DNA of 17,858 nt from assembly GCA_029938505.1 (NCBI GenBank), contig JAOZUV010000006.1:1-17858 (forward strand). The letters are read 5' to 3'. The position numbers and the translations under genes are program-made. The stretch's first letter is position 1. Each line of letters opens with the position of its first letter. Of the stretch, positions 6,905 through 13,177 are shown one piece after another. This stretch comes from Bacteroidales bacterium (GTDB lineage: Bacteria; Bacteroidota; Bacteroidia; Bacteroidales; GCA-2711565). The notes under the pieces are model-generated. The model was not told the origin of the DNA, did not search any database, and saw only the letters and a program-made list of their open reading frames with translations.

Positions 6905-7600
6905 TTACAAAATTCCTTCTATCTCTTTCAAATGATTTATTTCAAAGCTAATTTCTTCGGAATGCGGTTCTGCTTCAAAGTTCACATAAATTTGATCAAT
7001 GTCAACTCCTTTGGCTCCTAAAATATCCACGCGCAAATCATCTCCAATCATCATACTTTCTTTGGCTACAGCTCCAGCTTTATCCATGGCAAATTCAAAA
7101 ATCCGGGGATTTGGTTTTTTGTAACCCGCCATTTCTGAAGTAATAATTTCTGTAAAATATTTGCGTAAATCCGAAGCATCGATCTTCACTTGTTGAACCT
7201 CTTCAAATCCATTGGTGATTAAATGCAAGGTGTATTTTTCTTTCAAATAAAATAAGATTTCATGCGTATATGGAAACAAATTTACCTTTAGAGGACTGAG
7301 TGTAATATAATCTTCGGCTATAAATGCAGCCAACTCTCCATCCAGAATTCCAAATTCCTCCATGGTTAAAAACCAACGCTTCACACTCAGTACTTCTTTA
7401 ATAATTTCACCATCACGATACATTGCCCACAAAATATCATTGTGTTTTTTATAGGTTGCAGTGAATGCCTCTACCGTAGGAACACCTTTAGTTTGCAATT
7501 GATATTTATCAAATATTTCTTCAAAAGTTTGTGCCGCACTCTTTTCAAAATCCCATAATGTACGGTCTAAGTCAAGGAAAATATGTTTGTATTTAGTCAT
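6905..7600 (-). CDS. HAD-superfamily nucleotidase, YjjG-like
   Basis: A HAD phosphatase of 231 residues from the ATG at 7600; a TTG just before it (7603) would add one residue and is less likely. Motif I is FLDLDRTLWDF with nucleophile D10 and D12. Motif II is LITNG, motif III is YKKPNPRIFEFAM, and motif IV is MIGDDLRVDILGAK. The alpha-helical cap between motifs I and II is that of subfamily IA. The DLDxTLWDFE pattern is typical of YjjG-type noncanonical pyrimidine nucleotidases, which hydrolyse dUMP, UMP and analogues, so housecleaning of nucleotides is likely. The substrate is inferred from this similarity only. It is divergent from the SPFH gene. Confidence 0.88.
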   Translation of the reverse strand: MTKYKHIFLDLDRTLWDFEKSAAQTFEEIFDKYQLQTKGVPTVEAFTATYKKHNDILWAMYRDGEIIKEVLSVKRWFLTMEEFGILDGELAAFIAEDYITLSPLKVNLFPYTHEILFYLKEKYTLHLITNGFEEVQQVKIDASDLRKYFTEIITSEMAGYKKPNPRIFEFAMDKAGAVAKESMMIGDDLRVDILGAKGVDIDQIYVNFEAEPHSEEISFEINHLKEIEGIL

Positions 7601-7617
7601 CAATTATTAATTTGTGG

Positions 7618-7625
7618 CAAATGTA
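7618..7625 (-). promoter_or_regulatory. Candidate promoter of the HAD gene
   Basis: On the minus strand this reads TACATTTG, an exact TAnnTTTG match 18 bp before the ATG at 7600. A -33 element at ideal spacing is not clear. The predicted leader is about 12 nt. Confidence 0.45.
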
Positions 7626-7662
7626 ATCATTCTATTCTCAGTATAAAAAAACAAAAAAACAC

Positions 7663-7713
7663 TTGACAATCCATTTTAAAGTTCGTATCATTGTGATATC
7701 ATTTTAATATCAC
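7663..7713 (+). promoter_or_regulatory. Promoter and operator-like repeats of the SPFH operon
   Basis: TTG (7663-7665), a 20-bp spacer and TATCATTG (7686-7693, one mismatch to TAnnTTTG) form a plausible promoter about 40 bp before the SPFH start codon. On top of it lie three copies of TATCA at 7686, 7697 and 7708, exactly 11 bp apart. The inverted pair GTGATAT (7693-7699) and ATATCAC (7707-7713) has a 7-bp spacer. A fourth TATCA (7728-7732) touches the start codon. Helically phased repeats over a promoter suggest a cooperative repressor; the RHH protein encoded in the operon is the obvious candidate. Confidence 0.5.
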
Positions 7714-7731
7714 TTTATAAAAACTTATATC

Positions 7732-8586
7732 ATGAAAGAAGAAAAAACATATTTACCAATCTCAGGTTATTGGGCATTACTTTGGATCATTTTACTTATC
7801 GGCATACCCGTATTAGGAATCGTATTTGCTAAAATGATTTATTTAATAGTTATTGCAGTCATAGGACTTTTTTGCATCGGTGGCTTTGTAATCGTCAATC
7901 CTAACGAGTCAAGTGTTTTAGTTTTGTTTGGGGCTTATAAAGGTACCATTAAACAAAATGGATTCTTTTGGGTGAATCCTTTCTTGACCAAGAAAAGGGT
8001 AACACTTAGGGCATTAAATATTGATAGTGATCCCATCAAAGTTAACGACAAAGTTGGTAACCCGATTATGATTGGAATTGTTTTAGTCTGGAAAGTTGAA
8101 AACACCTATAAAGCAGCTTTTGAAGTGGATGATTATACCCATTTTGTGAATATCCAAAGTGAAGCTGCTATTCGAAAACTAGCAGGTCATTATCCTTATG
8201 ATAATTTTGATGATGCCCAAGCTGAAATCACCTTACGCTCAGGTGGTGAAGAAGTAAATCATAAATTGGAAGAAGAGCTTCGGGAAAGATTAGACATTGC
8301 CGGCATCCATGTTATTGAAGCCAGAATTGCTTATCTCGCTTATGCGCAAGAAATTGCAGGAGCAATGCTTCGTCGCCAGCAAGCAACAGCTATTGTTGCT
8401 GCACGTTACAAAATTGTAGAAGGTGCTGTGAGTATGGTAGAAATGGCATTAGAGCAATTATCACAAAAAGAAATTATTGAATTTGATGATGAAAAGAAAG
8501 CCACAATGGTGAGTAATTTAATGGTTGTTCTCTGTTCTGATAAAGATGCTGCACCTGTTATTAATACAGGAACTCTGCACCAATAA
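7732..8586 (+). CDS. SPFH/Band 7 domain membrane protein
   Basis: The 284-residue protein has two N-terminal membrane helices (about 12-33 and 36-54), followed by a SPFH/Band 7 domain (about 54-215) starting VNPNESSVLVLFGAYKGTI. A charged helical stretch (EELRERLDIAGIHVIEARIA, then RRQQATAIVAARYKIVEGA) is typical of the family. SPFH proteins (stomatin, prohibitin, flotillin, HflK/C) form large ring or cage assemblies at membranes and often control membrane proteases or lipid domains. Nothing in the sequence gives a partner. It leads a four-gene unit with an unknown protein, an Arc-type RHH protein and a GPP34-like protein. I recall SPFH and Arc-like genes as neighbours in other genomes, which supports a conserved module. 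Confidence 0.92.
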   Translation: MKEEKTYLPISGYWALLWIILLIGIPVLGIVFAKMIYLIVIAVIGLFCIGGFVIVNPNESSVLVLFGAYKGTIKQNGFFWVNPFLTKKRVTLRALNIDSDPIKVNDKVGNPIMIGIVLVWKVENTYKAAFEVDDYTHFVNIQSEAAIRKLAGHYPYDNFDDAQAEITLRSGGEEVNHKLEEELRERLDIAGIHVIEARIAYLAYAQEIAGAMLRRQQATAIVAARYKIVEGAVSMVEMALEQLSQKEIIEFDDEKKATMVSNLMVVLCSDKDAAPVINTGTLHQ

Positions 8587-8611
8587 AATTTGAATTAAAC
8601 TATATTCGGTC

Positions 8612-9211
8612 ATGGAAAAATCATCAATTGAAATATTGTCTGCATATGCGAAGAAAAATAATTATAAATATTGGACAAATTCTGATAAAAAAATATTTAG
8701 CCTAACACCATCAGAACCATTCCTTAGTCAGATAAACATAACTATCGAATTTAAATCGGGTAAGCATACATATTATTTCTGCGCTTCTGATAGATTTGGG
8801 GGTACAGCACACACAGGAAGCACTTATTCTGGAATTTATAGAGACTTTTCTCCCACAGAAGTTCCATCAGTAAAAATTAGACCCAAACTTTGGATAGATA
8901 ATTTATCATTCAGTAAAAAATTAAAAACGGGTGTTGACGAGATTGATAAAACACTACTTATAAAAAGCTCAGATGTAGATTTCGTGAAGAAGATAATTTC
9001 CAGAAAATTAGGAACTGAATTAAATAAAATATCAAAACAAATTGAAGGCATAGAGTTTATCATTGAACCAAATTTTTTGACTTATAATTCACATCTAAAA
9101 GGAAAATCTATTATAGCTTTACAAACAAATAAATGGCTCATTGAAAGCAAAGATTTAAATTTGTTATTTGAAAAAGGAGCAAATTTATTAGAACTGGTAA
9201 GAATTAGATAA
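8612..9211 (+). CDS. Hypothetical protein, 199 aa, inside the SPFH operon
   Basis: I do not recognise a family with confidence. The protein is soluble, with no signal peptide or membrane helix. It starts MEKSSIEILSAYAKKNNYKY. The first half looks beta-rich (INITIEFKSGKHTYYFCASD). The second half contains KTGVDEIDKTLLIKSSDVDF and then a basic helix with ISRKLGTELNKISKQIEG. That arrangement loosely resembles the G-x-x-x-(F/I)-D...I-x-S-x-D pattern in some DUF3137-like proteins, a weak resemblance only. Its codons look more AT-rich than those of the neighbours, which could mean recent insertion between the SPFH gene (25 bp upstream) and the RHH gene (38 bp downstream). It is in the same orientation and probably in the same transcript. 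Confidence 0.7.
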   Translation: MEKSSIEILSAYAKKNNYKYWTNSDKKIFSLTPSEPFLSQINITIEFKSGKHTYYFCASDRFGGTAHTGSTYSGIYRDFSPTEVPSVKIRPKLWIDNLSFSKKLKTGVDEIDKTLLIKSSDVDFVKKIISRKLGTELNKISKQIEGIEFIIEPNFLTYNSHLKGKSIIALQTNKWLIESKDLNLLFEKGANLLELVRIR

Positions 9212-9249
9212 AAAATATCAACGGAAAAGAATAGCTCAAAATTACTATT

Positions 9250-9420
9250 ATGGTCAAGAAAAAGGCATTTGCATTAAGAATTGAACCAGAATTATTGAAG
9301 GCTGTTGAAAAATGGGCTGCCGATGAATTCCGTTCCTCCAATGGTCAGATTGAATGGATCATTAGCAAGGCCTTAAAAGATACTGGCAGATATCCAAAAA
9401 ATAAAAATACTGAAGAATAA
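9250..9420 (+). CDS. Small Arc-type ribbon-helix-helix protein, 56 aa
   Basis: This short gene is easy to miss. ATG at 9250 and TAA at 9418-9420 give 56 residues starting MVKKKAFALRIEPELLKAVE, then WAADEFRSSNGQIEWIIS and KALKDTGRYPKN. The pattern is a ribbon-helix-helix fold: strand KAFALRI, helix A PELLKAVEKWAADEF, the turn SSNGQ, and helix B IEWIISKALKDTG. In Arc/MetJ-type dimers the strand enters the DNA major groove. RSSNGQIEW is the hallmark I associate with the Arc-like proteins encoded beside SPFH genes. It lies 38 bp after the unknown gene and 21 bp before the GPP34-like gene. It may regulate the operon through the repeats at 7686-7713; no toxin partner is recognisable. Confidence 0.85.
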   Translation: MVKKKAFALRIEPELLKAVEKWAADEFRSSNGQIEWIISKALKDTGRYPKNKNTEE

Positions 9421-9441
9421 AAATATAAAGCCAAAAAAAAA

Positions 9442-10125
9442 ATGGAATTAAACACCCCCGAAAAATTTTTATTACTCGCAAAACATCCTGAAAAATATTG
9501 GTATAAAATTCCTCACTTACCGCTTAATTATGGGATAATTGGAGCCTGTTTATTGGATCTTTCACTCAAAGAAATTCTGGATATCAAGGATGATCGTTTT
9601 ATCATAATAAATAAATCAAAATTAGATAATAGCGAATCCCCTTGGGTTAAAAGAATATCTGATTTAATTGAAAATTCAAGAAAAGCAAGAAAGCCAAGAT
9701 ATTGGATTCAAAAATTTGCACGGAAATCAAAAATGTATAAATGGGAGATCTTTTTAGGCTTAGAAAAAAAGAGACTTATTCGTATTGAACATAAGTCATT
9801 TTTATGGATTCCTTTTAGGCGATGTTATCTGGTTGATAGTAGAACACGAAACAAATTGATCGAACATTTACGCGAAATTGTTTTGTACAAAAAAAAGAAA
9901 AGTGAAGAGGATGTTTCAATACTTGGGATGGTAGAAGCCTGTAAAATGTACAAGTTAATTGCTAAGGACAGACATGAAAGAAAGACAATGAGAAAAGAAT
10001 TGAAAATAATTCTTAAAGACAGCCCAATTTCCGCAACAGTTGAAAGCACTATTAGGCAAACTCAAATAGCCATTTCTATGGCGATTGCTGCTTCTACAGC
10101 AGCTGCTGCTGGAGGGGGCAGGTAG
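9442..10125 (+). CDS. GOLPH3/VPS74 (GPP34) family-like protein
   Basis: The 227-residue, strongly basic protein has the GPP34 layout. It opens with a short segment ending in LLLAKHPEK, then a hydrophobic helix GIIGACLLDLSLKEILDI (31-48) followed by DDRFIII. Next come RKARKPRYWIQKFAR (80-94), a helix and wing with LEKKRLIRIE (107-116), an Arg-rich helix KDRHERKTMRKEL (175-187) and a final Ala-rich helix (208-227) ending AAAAGGGR. In eukaryotes GOLPH3 binds phosphatidylinositol-4-phosphate and Golgi enzymes; bacterial members are mostly uncharacterised. The assignment rests on overall pattern, so it is probable rather than certain. It is the last gene before a strong terminator and probably acts at the membrane with the SPFH protein. 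Confidence 0.7.
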   Translation: MELNTPEKFLLLAKHPEKYWYKIPHLPLNYGIIGACLLDLSLKEILDIKDDRFIIINKSKLDNSESPWVKRISDLIENSRKARKPRYWIQKFARKSKMYKWEIFLGLEKKRLIRIEHKSFLWIPFRRCYLVDSRTRNKLIEHLREIVLYKKKKSEEDVSILGMVEACKMYKLIAKDRHERKTMRKELKIILKDSPISATVESTIRQTQIAISMAIAASTAAAAGGGR

Positions 10126-10146
10126 TAACAAAACTTATTGGTAAAC

Positions 10147-10176
10147 AAAAAAAGGGGAGCAATGCTCCCTTTTTTT
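10147..10176. terminator. Bidirectional rho-independent terminator
   Basis: Seven As (10147-10153) precede GGGAGC (10155-10160), the loop AAT and GCTCCC (10164-10169), followed by seven Ts. The stem is extended by the A/T runs, so it can end transcription from both sides: the GPP34-like operon on the plus strand and the helicase gene on the minus strand. Confidence 0.9.
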
Positions 10177-10188
10177 GTATTAAATATT

Positions 10189-12066
10189 TTATTTGCGTCT
10201 GCGATCACTACTCCCACCACTACGTCGGCTTCCACCTCCGCTGCGCTTATCGCCTCCACCGCCATAACGACTTCCACTACTGCGTCTGTCGCCACCGCTA
10301 CTTCTTTTATCTCCTCCTTCACTACGTCTAGATCGGCTACTATCTCGGCTATCTCTACTTCCACCGTAACTTTTCTTTTTGTAAGGTCGGCCTTGTTGAG
10401 AAGAATCTCTTTCAGGTTTTGCTTGTGAAACTTCAACCAATAATGGTTTTCCATCAAAATCAGAACCGTTTAATGCTTTAACTAAATCTGCTTCTTTTGA
10501 TTTATCAATTTCGAAGAATGAAAAATTACGCATAATGTCAATTTTTCCAACTTCAGCATCGCTAGAGTCTAAACCTTCATTAATCATACCCATCAAACGA
10601 GCAGGTGTTAAATCATCACGGCTCCCAGCACTAATGTATAATCGAGTAAAGTTTTCATTTCTTTGATCTCTATCATCTCTGCTTCTTTTGCCATCACCAT
10701 CTCTTTTATCACGCCTGTCATTTCGTTCTCTTGGACTACTAGATACATTGACATCCCTAGCATTTTTATAATATGCCAAAAAACGGTTAAATTCAGATGA
10801 TACAAAATGTTTGATTAAATCTTCACGACTCAACCATTCCAATTTTTTGTAGATTTCTTCTAAAAATGGCTCAATTTGTTTTTCGTCAACTACAACTTTT
10901 TCAATCTTTTCGATGAATGAATAAAGCTGAGTTGTGCAAATATCTTTTCCGCTTGGCACAGGTTCTTTCGTGAATTTAATGCCAAATTTCTTTTCAATTT
11001 CTTGAATCCTACGATTTTCGCGTGTATGTGTAATTAAAATAGAAATACCACTCTTACCTGCTCTACCTGTTCTACCACTACGGTGAATATACACTTCAGG
11101 ATCATCTGGCAAGTTGAAATTAATGATATGTGTTAAGTCTGTAACATCCAATCCTCTGGCTGCAACATCTGTAGCGATTAAAAGCTGTAGCTGTCCCGAT
11201 CTGAAACGGCCCATTACTTCATCTCTTTGTGCTTGCGAAAGATCACCATGTAAGGCGTCGGCATTGTAACCATCGCTCATAAACTTACTGGCAATCTCCT
11301 TGGTTTCTCGGCGTGTACGACAAAAAACAATACCATAAATTTTAGGATTGATATCTGCTAAACGCTTAAGCACTTCATATCTATCTTTAGCCTGAACCAT
11401 ATAATTCACATGCGTCACATTTTCGGCTGCAGCATTTTGACGAGCAACAGAAATTTGAACAGCATCCGTCATAAACTTTTTGGTAATATTCAAGACTTCT
11501 TTTGCCATTGTGGCTGAAAACAATAAAGTTTGTTTTTCCTTAGGAGTCTCTGCTAAAATTTCATTCAAATCTTCCTTAAATCCCATCGAAAGCATTTCAT
11601 CTGCTTCATCAAGAATAACACGCTTTATATTTCCAAGTACTAATCTTCTTCGTTTGATTAAGTCTTTTACACGACCTGGAGTACCAACAACTATCTGTGC
11701 TTCTTTACCCAAGGCTCTAATTTGTGGTTCAATACTAGCACCACCATAAACAGCAACAACGCCGAGGCGTTTAATGTTTTTCGAATAATTTGTAAGGTCT
11801 TTTGTAATTTGCATGCATAGCTCTCGTGTTGGACAAAGTACTATAGTCTGCGTTCTTTTATCTTTAACATCTGTCAATTGAATAGCAGGCAGACCAAATG
11901 CGGCTGTTTTACCTGTTCCTGTTTGAGCTAATGCTATCAGGTCTTTATCGGAGGTCAATAAATGGGGAATTGTTTTGGCTTGAATAGGGGTTGGTGTTTC
12001 AAAGCCAAGTTCCTGGATGGCATCAAGAATTTCTTCTTGCAATCCAGTAACTGCAAATGAGTTCAT
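10189..12066 (-). CDS. deaD: DEAD-box RNA helicase, CsdA/DbpA-like
   Basis: The 625-residue protein unwinds RNA using ATP and likely acts in ribosome assembly, mRNA decay or cold adaptation. Core motifs are complete: Q motif GFETPTPIQ (21-29), Walker A AQTGTGKT (47-54), DEAD (153-156), SAT (184-186) and HRSGRTGRAG (328-337). A charged linker (about 444-472) leads to a DbpA-type RNA-binding domain (about 473-552, FTRLYISAGSRDDLTPARLM onward). The last 65 or so residues are a Gly/Arg/Ser/Asp low-complexity tail ending SSDRRRK, with SRD and GGDKRS-like repeats, a likely RNA-binding disordered region. The gene has its own candidate promoter and shares a terminator with the convergent GPP34 gene. 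CsdA-type and DbpA-type members cannot be separated here, so the symbol is a family name. Confidence 0.93.
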   Translation of the reverse strand: MNSFAVTGLQEEILDAIQELGFETPTPIQAKTIPHLLTSDKDLIALAQTGTGKTAAFGLPAIQLTDVKDKRTQTIVLCPTRELCMQITKDLTNYSKNIKRLGVVAVYGGASIEPQIRALGKEAQIVVGTPGRVKDLIKRRRLVLGNIKRVILDEADEMLSMGFKEDLNEILAETPKEKQTLLFSATMAKEVLNITKKFMTDAVQISVARQNAAAENVTHVNYMVQAKDRYEVLKRLADINPKIYGIVFCRTRRETKEIASKFMSDGYNADALHGDLSQAQRDEVMGRFRSGQLQLLIATDVAARGLDVTDLTHIINFNLPDDPEVYIHRSGRTGRAGKSGISILITHTRENRRIQEIEKKFGIKFTKEPVPSGKDICTTQLYSFIEKIEKVVVDEKQIEPFLEEIYKKLEWLSREDLIKHFVSSEFNRFLAYYKNARDVNVSSSPRERNDRRDKRDGDGKRSRDDRDQRNENFTRLYISAGSRDDLTPARLMGMINEGLDSSDAEVGKIDIMRNFSFFEIDKSKEADLVKALNGSDFDGKPLLVEVSQAKPERDSSQQGRPYKKKSYGGSRDSRDSSRSRRSEGGDKRSSGGDRRSSGSRYGGGGDKRSGGGSRRSGGSSDRRRK

Positions 12067-12090
12067 ATGTTATAAGTTTTTATTAAGCGG

Positions 12091-12124
12091 CAAAGGTAGT
12101 ACTTATAATCATGGTAATTACCAA
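12091..12124 (-). promoter_or_regulatory. Candidate helicase promoter with 12-bp palindrome
   Basis: On the minus strand 12098-12091 reads TACCTTTG, an exact TAnnTTTG match 24 bp before the start codon. A TTG (12124-12122) could be the -33 element at a 23-bp spacing. The perfect palindrome TGGTAATTACCA (12112-12123) overlaps that -33 position, so a repressor there could block the promoter. Confidence 0.5.
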
Positions 12125-12168
12125 TTTATAGAAATACATTGCAAATAAAACGTTTGTGGAATTGCAGA

Positions 12169-13113
12169 TTATTTATTGAAATATTTTCCTTGCCAGCTAT
12201 TTCTTTCTTCCAATTGTTTTTCGATCATAGTCAAAATCTGATCATTTCGAATTTTACCCCATCCAGGACCTGCTAAGAAACGAGGAGGAACTTCTCCTGC
12301 AAATCGCTCAACCACAAAATTTGGATTCAATTTTTCTAGAAAACAAATGATAAAATCAATGTATTCTTCCAATTCAAAGAAGTCAAATTGCTCAGGATCT
12401 TCACGATATTCATTCTCCATCTGTGTATCCTTAATAATCTGAAGCTGATGAAATTTGATATTATTCAGAGGAAGGGCTGATAATATCTCAGCTTCTTCTA
12501 ACATCTCCTCTCGGGATTCTCCTGGTAGTCCAAACATCATATGAGCTCCTGTTTTAACACCTAATTCAGTAGTTTGATGAATGGCATCTACAGCCTGCTG
12601 ATAGCTATGTCCACGATTGATACGCTTCAGGGTTTTATCATAGCAAGATTCTATCCCATATTCAATAATTACATAATACTTTTCGGAAAGTTCTTTGAAA
12701 TAGTTGAGTAGCTCTTTATCAATACAATCGGGACGAGTACCAATAACCAAACCCACAACTTCTGGGAATTGCAAGGCTTGCCCATAAATGGATTTTAATT
12801 GCTCAATCCCTGCATAGGTATTTGAATAAGCCTGGAAATAAGCCAGATATTTTCCAACTCGTCTATAGCGATTTTGATGGAATTCCATTCCCTCTTTCAT
12901 TTGCTGTTCCACCGATTTTTGGGGTTGGCAATAGGATGGATTAAAGGCGTCGTTATTGCAATAAGTACAACCACCCACACCTAAACTGCCATCCCGATTC
13001 GGACAAGTAAAGCCTGCATCCAAACTCAATTTCTGAACCCGTTCACCAAAGTGATTCCTAAAATAATTAGCATAGGCATTAAAACGTCTATCGTGCCCCC
13101 AGGGATATTCCAT
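12169..13113 (-). CDS. TIGR01212 family radical SAM protein (YhcC/YtqA-like)
   Basis: The 314-residue protein shows the radical SAM cluster ligands C37, C49 and C52 in [19 protein letters not shown]; this C-x11-C-x2-C spacing is that of the TIGR01212 family, not the usual CxxxCxxC. Other family marks are [30 protein letters not shown] and [12 protein letters not shown]. coli YhcC and B. subtilis YtqA belong here. From memory, and not checked, YtqA has been tied to modification of tRNA wobble uridine, but the target in Bacteroidota is unknown to me. It lies downstream of the transporter terminator on the same strand. A TATTTTTG element directly before its start codon could provide its own, nearly leaderless, transcript. 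Confidence 0.9.
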   Translation of the reverse strand: MEYPWGHDRRFNAYANYFRNHFGERVQKLSLDAGFTCPNRDGSLGVGGCTYCNNDAFNPSYCQPQKSVEQQMKEGMEFHQNRYRRVGKYLAYFQAYSNTYAGIEQLKSIYGQALQFPEVVGLVIGTRPDCIDKELLNYFKELSEKYYVIIEYGIESCYDKTLKRINRGHSYQQAVDAIHQTTELGVKTGAHMMFGLPGESREEMLEEAEILSALPLNNIKFHQLQIIKDTQMENEYREDPEQFDFFELEEYIDFIICFLEKLNPNFVVERFAGEVPPRFLAGPGWGKIRNDQILTMIEKQLEERNSWQGKYFNK

Positions 13114-13118
13114 AAATA

Positions 13119-13126
13119 CAAAAATA
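13119..13126 (-). promoter_or_regulatory. Candidate -7 element abutting the radical SAM gene
   Basis: On the minus strand 13126-13119 reads TATTTTTG, a TAnnTTTG match only 5 bp before the ATG at 13113. It overlaps the end of the upstream terminator T-tract, so the match may be chance in a T-rich run. If used, the mRNA would be leaderless. Confidence 0.3.
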
Positions 13127-13152
13127 AAAAAAGGGGTGCATTAAGCACCCCT
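13126..13152 (-). terminator. Rho-independent terminator after the peptide transporter gene
   Basis: Reading the minus strand, GGGGTGC (13151-13145), a 5-base loop and GCACCCC (13139-13133) form a perfect 7-bp GC-rich stem. One A-T pair extends it and a run of seven Ts follows. It lies 26 bp after the transporter stop codon. Confidence 0.92.
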
Positions 13153-13177
13153 CTATAACAATTAAATCTAAAAGATT

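Noticed and set aside
7686..7732. CRISPR or replication iterons from the TATCA repeats
   Set aside because: The repeat unit is only 5 conserved bases, three to four copies, and sits in a promoter; there are no spacers, cas genes or rep gene.
9250..10125. Toxin-antitoxin pair (RHH plus downstream gene)
   Set aside because: The downstream product looks like GPP34, not a known toxin, and the RHH protein resembles those paired with SPFH genes.
10062..10457. Long open frames on both strands over the helicase 3' end (10062-10457 minus, 10138-10428 plus)
   Set aside because: They are by-products of the Gly/Arg/Ser repeat tail of the helicase; their translations are Val/Ala/Glu or Ser/Thr low-complexity and cross the terminator.
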